Below are positions 18,091 through 27,118 of a DNA stretch of 64,000 nucleotides, one piece after another. How positions within the stretch are numbered: the stretch's first letter is position 1; every line of letters starts with the position of its first letter. A program made the position numbers and the translations under genes. The notes below the pieces were generated by a model. The model did no database searches, was not told the origin of the DNA, and saw nothing but the letters and a program-made list of their open reading frames with translations. This stretch comes from DATKPE01 sp035524335. Lineage in GTDB: Bacteria > Bacteroidota > Ignavibacteria > UBA10030 > SZUA-254. The DNA is taken from NCBI GenBank assembly GCA_035524335.1, contig DATKPE010000010.1:1-64000 (forward strand). Direction: 5' to 3'.

Positions 18091-19629
18091 ATGAAGAACA
18101 CCGGGCACCCTCTCCGGAAAAAAGCGCAGATCTCCTCCCCGAAGCGGACAGCTCCCCGCCGGGCCCGGCCTGCGGCGGGCGATTCTTCCGCCCTCTCCGC
18201 GCCGTTTCTGGATGCGTATCCCCTTCCGGCCATGCTCATTGGACGCGACTGCGTCATCACCGCCGGCAACGAACGGGCTGTCCGGATTTTCCCCCGCGCA
18301 GGTGCGGGACTTTTTCCCTGTTCCCCGGAAGTGCTTGTGGGTCCGGGGGCGATGGCACAGCTTCGCGATGCGGTCGGAGAAGCGTTCGATTCCCGGACGA
18401 TCCGGAAGCTGGAGATCGCCGGCGGGGATGACGGGACGTTGGACCGCCAGTTCTCCCTGACGATCTCGCCGGTTCATCTTCTGCGCCCTCCGATGGCGCT
18501 TCTGATTGTGGACGACATCTCGGAGGCGAAGGCGCGGGATCTCGATCTTCTCCGGTTTTCAAAGATCGCCTATTACACGGCGAACCCTGTGGAAATCACC
18601 GACCGGCAGGGGAGGATCATATTCGTGAATCCGGCGTTCGAGCGGGCGAGCGGGTACCGCGCGGAAGAAATCCTCGGGAAGAATCCGAACATCTTCGGGA
18701 GCGGCAAGCACGACGGCGCGTTCTGGCGGGCGATGTGGTCGACCATCAATGCCGGAAACGTCTGGACGGGGGAAATCGAAAACCGGCGGCGGAACGGCGA
18801 GGCATACTACACAAACCTTCTGATCTCTCCCATCATCGATCACCGCGGGATCATCGTCGGGTATTTCGGCGTGCACCGCGATATCACCGAGCAGAAAAAT
18901 CTCCAGCAGCAGCTCATCCATGCGCAGAAGATGGAAAGCATCGGTCTGCTGGCGGCGGGCATCGCGCACGAGGTGGGGAATCCGCTCACCTCGATCTCGT
19001 CGCTGGTGCAGGTGATCCAGCGGACGACGCACGACGATTTTACGCAGGAGAAGCTGGAGCTGGTGAAGAGCCAGATCTCGCGGATTTCCCGGATCATCCG
19101 CGACCTGGTGGATTTCTCGCGGAGGTCCTCGTTTGAAGTGCAGTTGACGGATCTTAACAAGAACATCCGTGAAGCGGTGGAGATCGTGCGGGTCGGCAAA
19201 AAATCAAAGGAGATCGCATTTCAGATCGAACTCAGCGAGAATCTGCCGTCGCTCCCGCTGGTTCCCGATCAGGTCGAGCAGGTCTTCATCAATATTCTGA
19301 TCAACGCGGTGGATGCGGTGCACGAGGCCCTGACGGCACCTGCGCGGGTGCCGGGGAAGAAGGGGATGATCACCGTTCATTCGGGGGTGGCGGACGATGC
19401 CGTGGTGATCACGATCTCCGACACCGGGACGGGCATCCGGGAATCCGAGATGCCGAAAATATTCGAACCGTTCTACACGACGAAGAAGGTCGGCGAGGGC
19501 ACCGGCCTCGGTTTGTGGGTCAGTTACGGCATCATCAAGAGTTTCCGGGGAAGCATTCAGGTTTCCAGTGCCGAGGGAGAGGGGACGACGTTCACGATCA
19601 CCTTCCCGCTCGGTCCGACAATCGAATAA
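18091..19629 (+). CDS. PAS-domain histidine kinase
   Basis: 512 residues with no clear membrane segment, so a cytoplasmic sensor. Two PAS domains (about residues 45-150 and 155-275; the second has VEITDRQGRIIFVNPAFERA and ends with GVHRDITEQKNLQ) precede a HisKA domain with the phospho-acceptor His near 293 in GIAHEVGNPLTS. The ATPase domain has N, D and G boxes (VEQVFINILINAVDAVHEAL, ISDTGTGI, GEGTGLGLWVSYGII). The gene lies 34 bases after hemN and 16 bases before an NtrC-type regulator, making a cognate pair. The PAS ligand (heme, flavin or none) cannot be read from sequence. Confidence 0.88.
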   Translation: MKNTGHPLRKKAQISSPKRTAPRRARPAAGDSSALSAPFLDAYPLPAMLIGRDCVITAGNERAVRIFPRAGAGLFPCSPEVLVGPGAMAQLRDAVGEAFDSRTIRKLEIAGGDDGTLDRQFSLTISPVHLLRPPMALLIVDDISEAKARDLDLLRFSKIAYYTANPVEITDRQGRIIFVNPAFERASGYRAEEILGKNPNIFGSGKHDGAFWRAMWSTINAGNVWTGEIENRRRNGEAYYTNLLISPIIDHRGIIVGYFGVHRDITEQKNLQQQLIHAQKMESIGLLAAGIAHEVGNPLTSISSLVQVIQRTTHDDFTQEKLELVKSQISRISRIIRDLVDFSRRSSFEVQLTDLNKNIREAVEIVRVGKKSKEIAFQIELSENLPSLPLVPDQVEQVFINILINAVDAVHEALTAPARVPGKKGMITVHSGVADDAVVITISDTGTGIRESEMPKIFEPFYTTKKVGEGTGLGLWVSYGIIKSFRGSIQVSSAEGEGTTFTITFPLGPTIE

Positions 19630-19645
19630 GAGAGGACAGTACCGC

Positions 19646-21001
19646 ATGGCAGACCGTATTCTGGTGGTTGACGATGAAGAGATCATCCGCGAATCGATTT
19701 CCTTCATACTGAAGAAAGAAGGGTACGCGGTGACGGAGGCCGCAAATGGCAAGGCGGCGTACGAAAAGTTTCTGGCCGAGTCGTTCGACCTCATCGTCAC
19801 CGATCTGGAGATGCCCGAGATGAAGGGAATCGAGCTTCTCGACAAGATCACGCGGGTCAACGCCCAGTCGCTCGTCATCATCATTACCGCCTACGGATCG
19901 CTTGACACGGCGATTGCGGCACTGCGGAAGGGGGCCAGCGACTACATCCTGAAGCCGCTGGAGTTCGACGAACTGCTTGTCAAGATCCGCCGTCTGCTGG
20001 AGTACCGGAAGGTGATGACGGAGAACCAGATTCTTCGCCGCGAATTCCACCGCGAGTATGATTTTACGAAGCTGGTCGGCCACAGCCCGGCGATGAAGCG
20101 GGTCATCGACACAATCCAGACGGTTGCGGGGAGCGACAGCAATGTGCTAATCTTCGGCAAGAGCGGCACGGGGAAGGAACTGGTCGCCCGCGCGGTGCAT
20201 TTCAACAGCCAGCGGGCAAACGCCCCGTTCATCGCGGTCAACTGCGGGGCGATTCCGGAGACGCTGATCGAGAGCGAGCTGTTCGGCCACAAGAAGGGGG
20301 CGTTCACCGGCGCGACGTCGGACAAGGTGGGCTTCTTCAAGGCCGCGGACGGGGGAACACTGTTCCTCGACGAAATCAGCGAGATGCCGATCCAGCTGCA
20401 GGTCAAGCTCCTCCGGGCCATCGAACAGAAGGAAATTGTCCCGATCGGGACGTCGCAGGCGATGACCATCGATGTCCGTCTGATCGCCTCGACCAACCGG
20501 GATCTGCTGAAGGAGGTGGAGGAGGGGCGTTTCCGGAAGGATCTCTACTACCGGCTCAATGTTGTGCCGATTCAGCTTCCTCCACTGTCGGAACGCCGCG
20601 ACGATATTCCGCTTCTGGTCGAGCATTTCGTCGAAAAATACAAGAGACAGATGCGGAAGAACATCCAGGGGGTCCGGAAGGAAGTGATGCTTCTGCTGAT
20701 GCAGCACGAGTGGAAGGGGGAAATCCGCGAGCTGGAGAACATCATCGAGCGGGCGGTCATTTTCTGCAAGGAGGATTTCATCGCCCTGCAGGATCTGCCG
20801 GAATTTCTCCACGCCGAATCGCGCATTCAGGAAAACGGGACATCGCTGGAAAACGCCATGAACGATTTCGAGCGGCAGTACATCCTTTCGGTTCTGCGGC
20901 GGCATAATTTCGAGAAGGAACAGACCGCGCAGGAGCTGAAAATCAGTCTGCCGACCCTGTACCGGCGGATCAAGGACCTGAGCATCCCCCATCACGAGTG
21001 A
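19646..21001 (+). CDS. NtrC-family sigma-54 response regulator
   Basis: 451 residues: a receiver domain (phospho-Asp in LIVTDLEMPEM, about residue 51), a sigma-54 AAA+ domain with Walker A FGKSGTGKELVARAV, the sigma-54 contact loop GAFTGA in KKGAFTGATS, Walker B GGTLFLDEISEM, and a C-terminal Fis-type helix-turn-helix (EQTAQELKISLPTLYRRI). ATG 19646 follows AGAGAGGA. It is encoded with the PAS kinase and lies directly upstream of the cytochrome operon, whose leader region has a consensus sigma-54 promoter, so that operon is its most likely target. Confidence 0.9.
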   Translation: MADRILVVDDEEIIRESISFILKKEGYAVTEAANGKAAYEKFLAESFDLIVTDLEMPEMKGIELLDKITRVNAQSLVIIITAYGSLDTAIAALRKGASDYILKPLEFDELLVKIRRLLEYRKVMTENQILRREFHREYDFTKLVGHSPAMKRVIDTIQTVAGSDSNVLIFGKSGTGKELVARAVHFNSQRANAPFIAVNCGAIPETLIESELFGHKKGAFTGATSDKVGFFKAADGGTLFLDEISEMPIQLQVKLLRAIEQKEIVPIGTSQAMTIDVRLIASTNRDLLKEVEEGRFRKDLYYRLNVVPIQLPPLSERRDDIPLLVEHFVEKYKRQMRKNIQGVRKEVMLLLMQHEWKGEIRELENIIERAVIFCKEDFIALQDLPEFLHAESRIQENGTSLENAMNDFERQYILSVLRRHNFEKEQTAQELKISLPTLYRRIKDLSIPHHE

Positions 21002-21169
21002 GCGTTGTTGCAGAGGGGCTGGCCGCGGGAAATCAAACAAATTTCAAAAAAAGTCACTACATTAGCCGGATTGCGGTTGTACCGGTTTCATGGCTGATAA
21101 GGGCATTTCAATTTTGAGAGAAATTCGAGTCCAATGTCCCATTTTAAACCACGATTACCTGATAAAAAC

Positions 21170-21185
21170 TGGCATTATTCTTGCC
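21170..21185 (+). promoter_or_regulatory. Sigma-54 promoter of the first cytochrome operon
   Basis: TGGCATTATTCTTGCC fits the -24/-12 consensus with GG-N10-GC. The predicted start near 21196 leaves a leader of about 157 bases before the ATG at 21353. Confidence 0.78.
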
Positions 21186-21322
21186 GTTTTTGGCGGCGGT
21201 CAGGCTCCTTGAGAGTGATGACCCGAACGATACGGCGTGACGCGGCGAGAGGGGGTGGTCGCGGAACGGAATAACAGGGGCGTCGTTCCGATGTTCCCCC
21301 GTATGTTCTTAGTGAATTCAGG

Positions 21323-21338
21323 ATTAATTGCAATTAAT
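21323..21338 (+). promoter_or_regulatory. Perfect palindrome next to the first ribosome binding site
   Basis: ATTAATTGCAATTAAT is a 16-base perfect palindrome ending 14 bases before the start codon and just before AAAGGAAG. It could be a repressor site or act in the mRNA leader. Confidence 0.35.
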
Positions 21339-21352
21339 TCAAAGGAAGAACA

Positions 21353-21907
21353 ATGAAAAACATCGCAATCATTCTCACGATCGTTGCACTGATGGTCTTT
21401 GTCTCCAGTTGCGCGTTCGGGCAGGACAAGGCGGCCAATCACTACGTTGGCACGAAGACCTGTTCAATGTGCCACAAGGCCGACAAGACCGGCAACCAGT
21501 TCGGCATCTGGCAGAAGACGAAGCATGCCGAAGCGTTTACCGTACTCCAATCCCCCAAGGCGGCCGAAGTGGCGAAGGCGAAGGGTCTGACGAAGCCGGC
21601 CTCGGAGTCCCCCGAATGTCTGGAGTGCCATACGATTACCGCTGATGCGACTCTGCTCGACAAAACCTTTGATGCGAAGGACGGCGTGCAGTGCGAATCG
21701 TGCCACGGCGCAGGATCGGCCTACAAGTCGATGACGGTCATGAAAGACAAGGCAAAGGCCATCGCGTCCGGTCTGACCGATTTCAAGGATCAGGCGGCCA
21801 TCGAGGCGAAGTGCAAGACCTGCCACAACGAGAAGAGCCCGACGCACAAACCGTTCGTGCTGAAGGATTCGTGGGCCAAGATTCAGCACCCGCTGAAGAA
21901 ATCATAA
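21353..21907 (+). CDS. Cytochrome c554-like tetraheme cytochrome
   Basis: 184 residues with a signal peptide (hydrophobic stretch, then SSCAFG; the Cys makes lipidation possible). Four CxxCH heme motifs: CSMCH, CLECH, CESCH and CKTCH. The pattern 'YVGTKTCSMCHK....WQKTKHAEAF', then CLECH, then CESCHGAGSAY, is that of the cytochrome c554 family. It would be a periplasmic electron carrier. AAAGGAAG precedes the ATG. It is the first gene of the operon, has the 157-base leader, and is followed by a strong hairpin, so it may be expressed above its downstream partners. Confidence 0.85.
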   Translation: MKNIAIILTIVALMVFVSSCAFGQDKAANHYVGTKTCSMCHKADKTGNQFGIWQKTKHAEAFTVLQSPKAAEVAKAKGLTKPASESPECLECHTITADATLLDKTFDAKDGVQCESCHGAGSAYKSMTVMKDKAKAIASGLTDFKDQAAIEAKCKTCHNEKSPTHKPFVLKDSWAKIQHPLKKS

Positions 21908-21935
21908 ACGATCTGACGAACGTTCTCGATAAATT

Positions 21936-21967
21936 CCTGCCGGCATCCGATGAGGATCGCCGGCAGG
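21936..21967 (+). other. Strong intercistronic hairpin
   Basis: CCTGCCGGC pairs with GCCGGCAGG (9 bp), extendable by ATCC/GGAT with one bulge. No T run follows, so it looks more like an mRNA 3' stabiliser or partial stop than a full terminator. Confidence 0.5.
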
Positions 21968-21985
21968 ATCTCTTGTTCATACAGT

Positions 21986-24157
21986 ATGAAATATTTTACG
22001 GTTCTTGCGGTCGTCGGTCTCTGCGGGATGTTCTTCTGTGCACCGTCCGCAACACTCCCCCAAACGAAAGCCGATTGCCTCACCTGTCATAGCGATCATT
22101 CACTTACCAAGGACGCCGGCGGGAAACAGATCCCGCTGTACGTCGATGATGCGGTGCTCGACGCATCCCCGCACAAAAAGCTGGTCTGCATCGCCTGTCA
22201 CACCGGATTCAGCCCCGACAACATTCCCCACAAGGATAAGATTGAACCGGTCAACTGTCTCCGCTGTCACACCGCCGATGCGCTGAAGCACACCTTCCAT
22301 CCGGAGCTCGTCAACGCCGTCGCGAATCATGAGGAACCGGCCGTCTCGTGCAAGGACTGCCACGGGACCCATAATATCGTTTCCCCGAGGGTGCCCGGTT
22401 CAAAATTCAGCGAGAGCAACATCGTTGCCGCCTGCGGTGAATGTCACACCGACGTGCGGGACGACTTTCTCGCCTCCGCCCACGGCAAAGCGGTCGCCGC
22501 AGGCGTCAAAGGCGCGCCCACCTGCCTGACGTGCCACCGGAACCAGATTGCGGGCGCGGGGACCAATGACACCCTTGCGACGAAAATTGCCCAGGAAAAG
22601 CTCTGTCTTTCGTGCCATCTTGACAATCCGGATGTCCGGGCCAGGACATCCCCTTCCGCCGGTTTTCTCGCCGCCTATGAACAGAGCGTGCACGGGCGCG
22701 CCCTGCTCAAAGGCAACAGCCGCGCTGCGAACTGCGTCGACTGCCACGGCAGTCATCAGATGAAAAAGGGGCTCGACCCTTCATCGACCGTCAACAGGGT
22801 CCGCATCCCCGAAACGTGCGCGAAATGCCATGAGACGGTCGCGGCGCAGTATCAGCAGAGCGTTCACGGACGTGCGGTCGCCAAGGGCAACCCGGATGCG
22901 CCGGTCTGTACGAACTGTCACGGAGAACATACGATTCTGAAGCACGACGACCCGCGGTCCCCCGTCGCCGCACGGAATCTCTCCCAGCAGGTATGTTCGC
23001 CGTGCCACAGTTCCGTCGCCCTGACCACGAAATACGGTCTTGCGAGCGACCGGTTCGCTACCTACTCGGATTCCTATCACGGGCTGGCCATCAAGGGGGG
23101 CTCCGTCGAAGTGGCGAACTGCGCCAGCTGTCACGGCGCCCATAACATCCAGCCATCCAGCGATTCCACCTCCAGCACCAACAAGAAAAACCTCGCCGTC
23201 ACCTGCGGCAAATGTCATCCGGGCGCGAATGCCCGGTTCGGTCTCGGTTCCGTGCACGTGAACATCGCGGCGCGCGGATCGGATCCGACCCTCTACTGGA
23301 TCGCCAGCCTCTATGTCGTGCTCATCGTTGTGGTCGTGGGCGGGATGTTCATCCACAACCTGCTCGATTTTGTGCGGAAGTCTCAACGGAAACTTCTCCA
23401 GCGGAGGGGCGCTCTCCCGCACGAGCCCGTGCTCGGCCACCGGCTCTATCTCCGGATGACCGCCAGCGAGCGCATCCAGCACGCGACGCTTCTCATCAGT
23501 TTCATGACCCTCGTCGTGACCGGATTCATGCTCAGGTTTCCCGACTCGTGGTGGGTGCAGGGCATCAGGACGCTCAGCGACAGTGTCTTCACCCTCCGGA
23601 GCTGGATTCACCGCATTGCCGGTGTTGTGATGGTTGCGGCAAGCGTGTATCATATCTGCTACTGCGCCGCGACGCAGAGGGGACGGGAGCTCATCAGGGA
23701 TCTTCTGCCGACCATCCAGGATGCGCTGGATGCGATCGCCGTCCTGAAATACAATCTCGGCATTTCCCGTACCAGGCCGCGGTTCGGCCGGTTCAGCTAT
23801 ATTGAAAAGAGCGAATATTGGGCGCTTGTCTGGGGGACGATGATCATGGCCGCCACCGGCGCGGTGATGTGGTTCGACAATACCTTCATCGGCCTGCTCA
23901 CCAAGGCGGGCTACGACATCTCCCGCACGATTCATTATTACGAGGCATGGCTCGCCACACTGGCGATCATCGTCTGGCATTTCTATTTTGTCATTTTCAA
24001 CCCCGACGTTTATCCGGTCAATCTTGCCTTTTGGAAAGGCACCCTCACGGAGGAAGAAATGGCCGACGAGCATGCCCTCGAGCTCCAGGAGATCAAACGG
24101 CGCGAACTGATGCGGGATATTTCCGCCGGCGGGGAAGAGGACGCGAAACAGCCCTGA
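21986..24157 (+). CDS. 13-heme cytochrome c fused to a membrane cytochrome b (CbcL-like quinol oxidase)
   Basis: 723 residues. A signal peptide precedes a periplasmic part with 13 CxxCH motifs (from CLTCH near residue 32 to CGKCH near residue 410), many in repeated 'HG...C..CHG.H' units. A membrane segment (about 440-465) follows, then a four-helix cytochrome b domain with paired His (IQHATLLISF, HRIAGVVMVAASVYHICY, WHFYFVIF). This layout is that of Geobacter CbcL, an inner-membrane menaquinol oxidase that sends electrons towards the outside. ATG 21986 gives the proper signal peptide; the ribosome site is weak. The cytochrome b part is a relative of the separate gene at 26164. Confidence 0.85.
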   Translation: MKYFTVLAVVGLCGMFFCAPSATLPQTKADCLTCHSDHSLTKDAGGKQIPLYVDDAVLDASPHKKLVCIACHTGFSPDNIPHKDKIEPVNCLRCHTADALKHTFHPELVNAVANHEEPAVSCKDCHGTHNIVSPRVPGSKFSESNIVAACGECHTDVRDDFLASAHGKAVAAGVKGAPTCLTCHRNQIAGAGTNDTLATKIAQEKLCLSCHLDNPDVRARTSPSAGFLAAYEQSVHGRALLKGNSRAANCVDCHGSHQMKKGLDPSSTVNRVRIPETCAKCHETVAAQYQQSVHGRAVAKGNPDAPVCTNCHGEHTILKHDDPRSPVAARNLSQQVCSPCHSSVALTTKYGLASDRFATYSDSYHGLAIKGGSVEVANCASCHGAHNIQPSSDSTSSTNKKNLAVTCGKCHPGANARFGLGSVHVNIAARGSDPTLYWIASLYVVLIVVVVGGMFIHNLLDFVRKSQRKLLQRRGALPHEPVLGHRLYLRMTASERIQHATLLISFMTLVVTGFMLRFPDSWWVQGIRTLSDSVFTLRSWIHRIAGVVMVAASVYHICYCAATQRGRELIRDLLPTIQDALDAIAVLKYNLGISRTRPRFGRFSYIEKSEYWALVWGTMIMAATGAVMWFDNTFIGLLTKAGYDISRTIHYYEAWLATLAIIVWHFYFVIFNPDVYPVNLAFWKGTLTEEEMADEHALELQEIKRRELMRDISAGGEEDAKQP

Positions 24158-24163
24158 GATTTC

Positions 24164-26158
24164 ATGCAACGCCGCCCCCTCCCGATATCGTCCCGGTCGC
24201 TTATCCTCCGCAGTCTGTCGTGGCGGAGAGCGATCGCCTGCACAGCCGCTCTCCTGCTGTTTCCCGCCGCGACGGTATTCACGCAGGAAAACAGCGATTG
24301 TCTCGGATGTCACGCGGATAAATCGCTCACCGGCACCCGTGACGGGAAAACGATTTCTGTGTTCGTCGACGGGGGGGCCTTCGCAAAGTCCATTCACGCC
24401 TCGCTCTCCTGCGTTTCGTGCCACGCCGATCTTGAGAAGAAGGATCTGCCGCATGAGCCGGGAGTCAAGCGGGTCGACTGCGGCACCTGCCACGCCGACG
24501 AGCAGCAGCAGCATGCGAAATCGCTCCACGGCCGTGCGATAGCGCGTGGCGACGAACTCGCGCCGCGGTGCTACGACTGTCACGGGACGCACAACATACT
24601 CCCGGTGAAGGACAAGGAATCGCCGGTCTCGGCGCTCAACGTGCCGTTCACCTGCGGCCGGTGCCATCAGGAAGGCGCGCCGGTCCAGCGCCAGCGGGTG
24701 ATTCATCAGGATCACATCCTGGAAAATTTTTCGGAGAGCATCCACGGCGAAGGCCTCCTGAAGAAGGGGCTGATCGTCGCGGCGAACTGCGCCTCCTGCC
24801 ATACCGCGCACAGCATCCTCCCGCACACCGACCCGAATTCTTCCATCGCGCGGAAGAACATCGCCGCGACCTGCACAAAATGCCATGCGATGATCGAACG
24901 GGTTCACCGGAAGATCATCCGGGGAGAGCTGTGGGAAAAGGAAGCGAACGTGCTTCCCGCATGCATCGACTGCCATCAGCCGCACAAGGTCCGGAAAATT
25001 TTCTATTCCCAGGGAATGGCCGACGGCGACTGTCTCAAGTGCCACGGTCAGCGGAGCATCAGGGCGTCGGTCGGAGGCCGGTCGCTCTATGTCGACGCCG
25101 CGGAGACCGGCGCGTCGAAGCATGCGAAGATCGCCTGCAGTCAGTGTCATTCCGAAGTGAATGCCTCGCACGTCCGTCCCTGCGAGACGATAACGAAGAA
25201 GGTCGACTGTTCCTCGTGCCACGAGGCGATCGGGCAGGAATTTACCCGGAGCACCCACGGAAAACTGATCGCGGCGAACGACAGCAACGGTCCAACCTGC
25301 AAGGAATGCCACGGGACCCACGGGATACTCGGCAAGGACAATCCACAATCGCGCACATTTGCGACAAACGTTCCCGACCTCTGCGCGGGTTGTCACCGCG
25401 AGGGGCAGAAGGCGGCCGTCCGGTATACGGGCGATCAGCACCAGATCATCGAGCGTTACACGGAGAGCATTCACGGCAAGGGTCTGATGAAGAGCGGTCT
25501 CACCGTTACCGCGATGTGCACAAACTGCCACACGGCGCACAGCGTTCTCCCGCGCAGTGACACCGCATCGAGCGTGAATCCCAGGAACCTCCCGTCGACC
25601 TGCGGCAAATGCCATCACGGCATCGAGGAAGAATTCGAAAAGAGCATTCATTCCGCCCTTGTAACCAGGACCGACAAACCGCTTCCGGTCTGCAACGACT
25701 GCCATACGGCGCATACGATACGCAGAACGGATGAACAGGGGTTCCGGCTCGAAATCATGCAGCAGTGCGGCAAATGCCATGCGGAAATCGCAAAGACCTA
25801 TTTCGATACGTATCACGGCAAGGTTTCACAGCTCGGGTATACCAAAACGGCAAAGTGCTACGACTGCCACGGCGCACACGACATCCTCGCCGTCACCGAT
25901 CCGCGGTCGCATCTCAGCCGCGACCATGTGGTGGAGACATGCCAGAAATGCCACCAGAACGCCACGCGCCGGTTCGCCGGATACCTGACGCATGCAACTC
26001 ACCACGATCCGAAGAAATATCCGTTCCTGTTCTGGACCTTCTGGGGGATGACCTCCCTGCTGGTCGGAACGTTCATCTTCGGCGGCATTCACACACTGTT
26101 GTGGCTCCCGCGCGCGCTCCAGATGCGCAGGGCCCACCGGAAGGGAGAAAAGGGCTGA
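24164..26158 (+). CDS. 19-heme cytochrome c with internal duplication
   Basis: 664 residues with a basic N-terminus, signal peptide, 19 CxxCH motifs and one C-terminal membrane helix (WGMTSLLVGTFIFGGIHTLL) with a short basic tail, so it is anchored in the inner membrane facing the periplasm. Hemes 1-8 (about residues 46-285) and 9-16 (from about 290) are clearly the same unit repeated: compare CHTAHSILPHTDP with CHTAHSVLPRSDT, and ESIHGEGLLKKGL with ESIHGKGLMKSGL. Three more hemes follow. It is six bases from the previous gene and five from the cytochrome b gene, with which it probably forms a quinol-oxidising complex. Confidence 0.85.
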   Translation: MQRRPLPISSRSLILRSLSWRRAIACTAALLLFPAATVFTQENSDCLGCHADKSLTGTRDGKTISVFVDGGAFAKSIHASLSCVSCHADLEKKDLPHEPGVKRVDCGTCHADEQQQHAKSLHGRAIARGDELAPRCYDCHGTHNILPVKDKESPVSALNVPFTCGRCHQEGAPVQRQRVIHQDHILENFSESIHGEGLLKKGLIVAANCASCHTAHSILPHTDPNSSIARKNIAATCTKCHAMIERVHRKIIRGELWEKEANVLPACIDCHQPHKVRKIFYSQGMADGDCLKCHGQRSIRASVGGRSLYVDAAETGASKHAKIACSQCHSEVNASHVRPCETITKKVDCSSCHEAIGQEFTRSTHGKLIAANDSNGPTCKECHGTHGILGKDNPQSRTFATNVPDLCAGCHREGQKAAVRYTGDQHQIIERYTESIHGKGLMKSGLTVTAMCTNCHTAHSVLPRSDTASSVNPRNLPSTCGKCHHGIEEEFEKSIHSALVTRTDKPLPVCNDCHTAHTIRRTDEQGFRLEIMQQCGKCHAEIAKTYFDTYHGKVSQLGYTKTAKCYDCHGAHDILAVTDPRSHLSRDHVVETCQKCHQNATRRFAGYLTHATHHDPKKYPFLFWTFWGMTSLLVGTFIFGGIHTLLWLPRALQMRRAHRKGEKG

Positions 26159-26163
26159 CGATC

Positions 26164-27054
26164 ATGGCAGACCAGCCGACACCGGACCGGACGCCGCAGG
26201 AAACGGGATCCGCGGCACTCCCGGCGGAACCGCGGCAGTATCTCCGGTTCAAGCGTCTCAACCGCATCCTGCACATCGTCATGATCGTCAGTTTTATGAG
26301 CCTCGCGCTGACAGGGATGACGCTGAAATTTTCCTATACGGGATGGGCGGTGGTGCTGTCGCATCTGCTCGGCGGATTCGAATCGGCCGGGTACATCCAC
26401 CGGTTCGCCGCTGTGCTGATGTTTTCGATTTTCGTCTCCCACATTGTCGATCTTGTCCGCATGAAACGCCGCGAACGGCGATCGTGGTTCTCGTTCATCT
26501 TTGGGCCCGATTCGATGATGTTCAACCGGAAGGATCTCCGCGACTTCATCGCCTCGATCCGGTGGTTCCTGGGGAAGGGGCCGAAACCCGCCTACGGGCG
26601 GTGGACATACTGGGAAAAATTCGATTATTTCGCGGTTTTCTGGGGAATTGCTGTCATCGGCTCAACCGGGCTGATGCTTTGGTTCCCGGAATTTTTTACA
26701 CGGTTCATTCCCGGCTCGTTCATCAATGTCGCCACCATCATTCACAGCGACGAAGCACTGCTGGCGGTGGGGTTTATCTTCACGGTGCATTTCTTCAACA
26801 CGCACCTCCGTCCGGAGAAATTTCCGATGGATATCGTTATCTTTACCGGACGGATGGATGTGGATGAATTCAGGATCGACAAGCCGGCGGAGTATGACGC
26901 GCTCGTGAGGGAAGGCGGACTTGAGTCGAAGCTGGTGGAGCCGTATCAGCCGATCGTGATCCGTGCGGTGAAGGTCTTCGGCTGGATTGCCCTCACGGTC
27001 GGATTCAGCATCGTTCTCTGGATCGTGTACGCGATGATCTTCGCCTACCGGTGA
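26164..27054 (+). CDS. Membrane cytochrome b subunit
   Basis: 296 residues, four main membrane helices plus a C-terminal one (AVKVFGWIALTVGFSIVLWIV). Paired His suitable for two b hemes occur in LNRILHIVMIVSF, HRFAAVLMFSIFVSHI and HFFNTHL. It resembles the cytochrome b of formate dehydrogenase/hydrogenase-type quinone reductases and is clearly related to the C-terminal half of the 21986 protein: AYGRWTYWEKFDYFAVFWG against RFGRFSYIEKSEYWALVWG. ATG 26164 (MADQPTPD) is chosen; the frame runs further upstream inside the preceding gene. It would exchange electrons between quinone and the 19-heme partner. Confidence 0.85.
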   Translation: MADQPTPDRTPQETGSAALPAEPRQYLRFKRLNRILHIVMIVSFMSLALTGMTLKFSYTGWAVVLSHLLGGFESAGYIHRFAAVLMFSIFVSHIVDLVRMKRRERRSWFSFIFGPDSMMFNRKDLRDFIASIRWFLGKGPKPAYGRWTYWEKFDYFAVFWGIAVIGSTGLMLWFPEFFTRFIPGSFINVATIIHSDEALLAVGFIFTVHFFNTHLRPEKFPMDIVIFTGRMDVDEFRIDKPAEYDALVREGGLESKLVEPYQPIVIRAVKVFGWIALTVGFSIVLWIVYAMIFAYR

Positions 27055-27118
27055 GTGCGATAGTCCTGTCCGCGCGGCGGCAACTATGTCAAACTGGTGA
27101 TATGAAGGCGGCGTCTTC

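Larger units (their letters stand above)
21002..21352. other. Control region of the first cytochrome operon
   Basis: About 350 bases with no gene. It contains an A-rich segment at 21040-21056 shared with the region before 4170, a sigma-54 promoter at 21170, a hairpin CGGAACG...CGTTCCG at 21262-21290 in the leader, and a 16-base palindrome at 21323. Confidence 0.55.

Noticed and set aside
22781..25816. A 1011-codon open frame on the minus strand across two cytochrome genes
   Set aside because: It is antisense to proteins with 32 heme motifs, has no family signature, and arises from the codon bias and repeated CxxCH coding; the plus strand is unambiguous.
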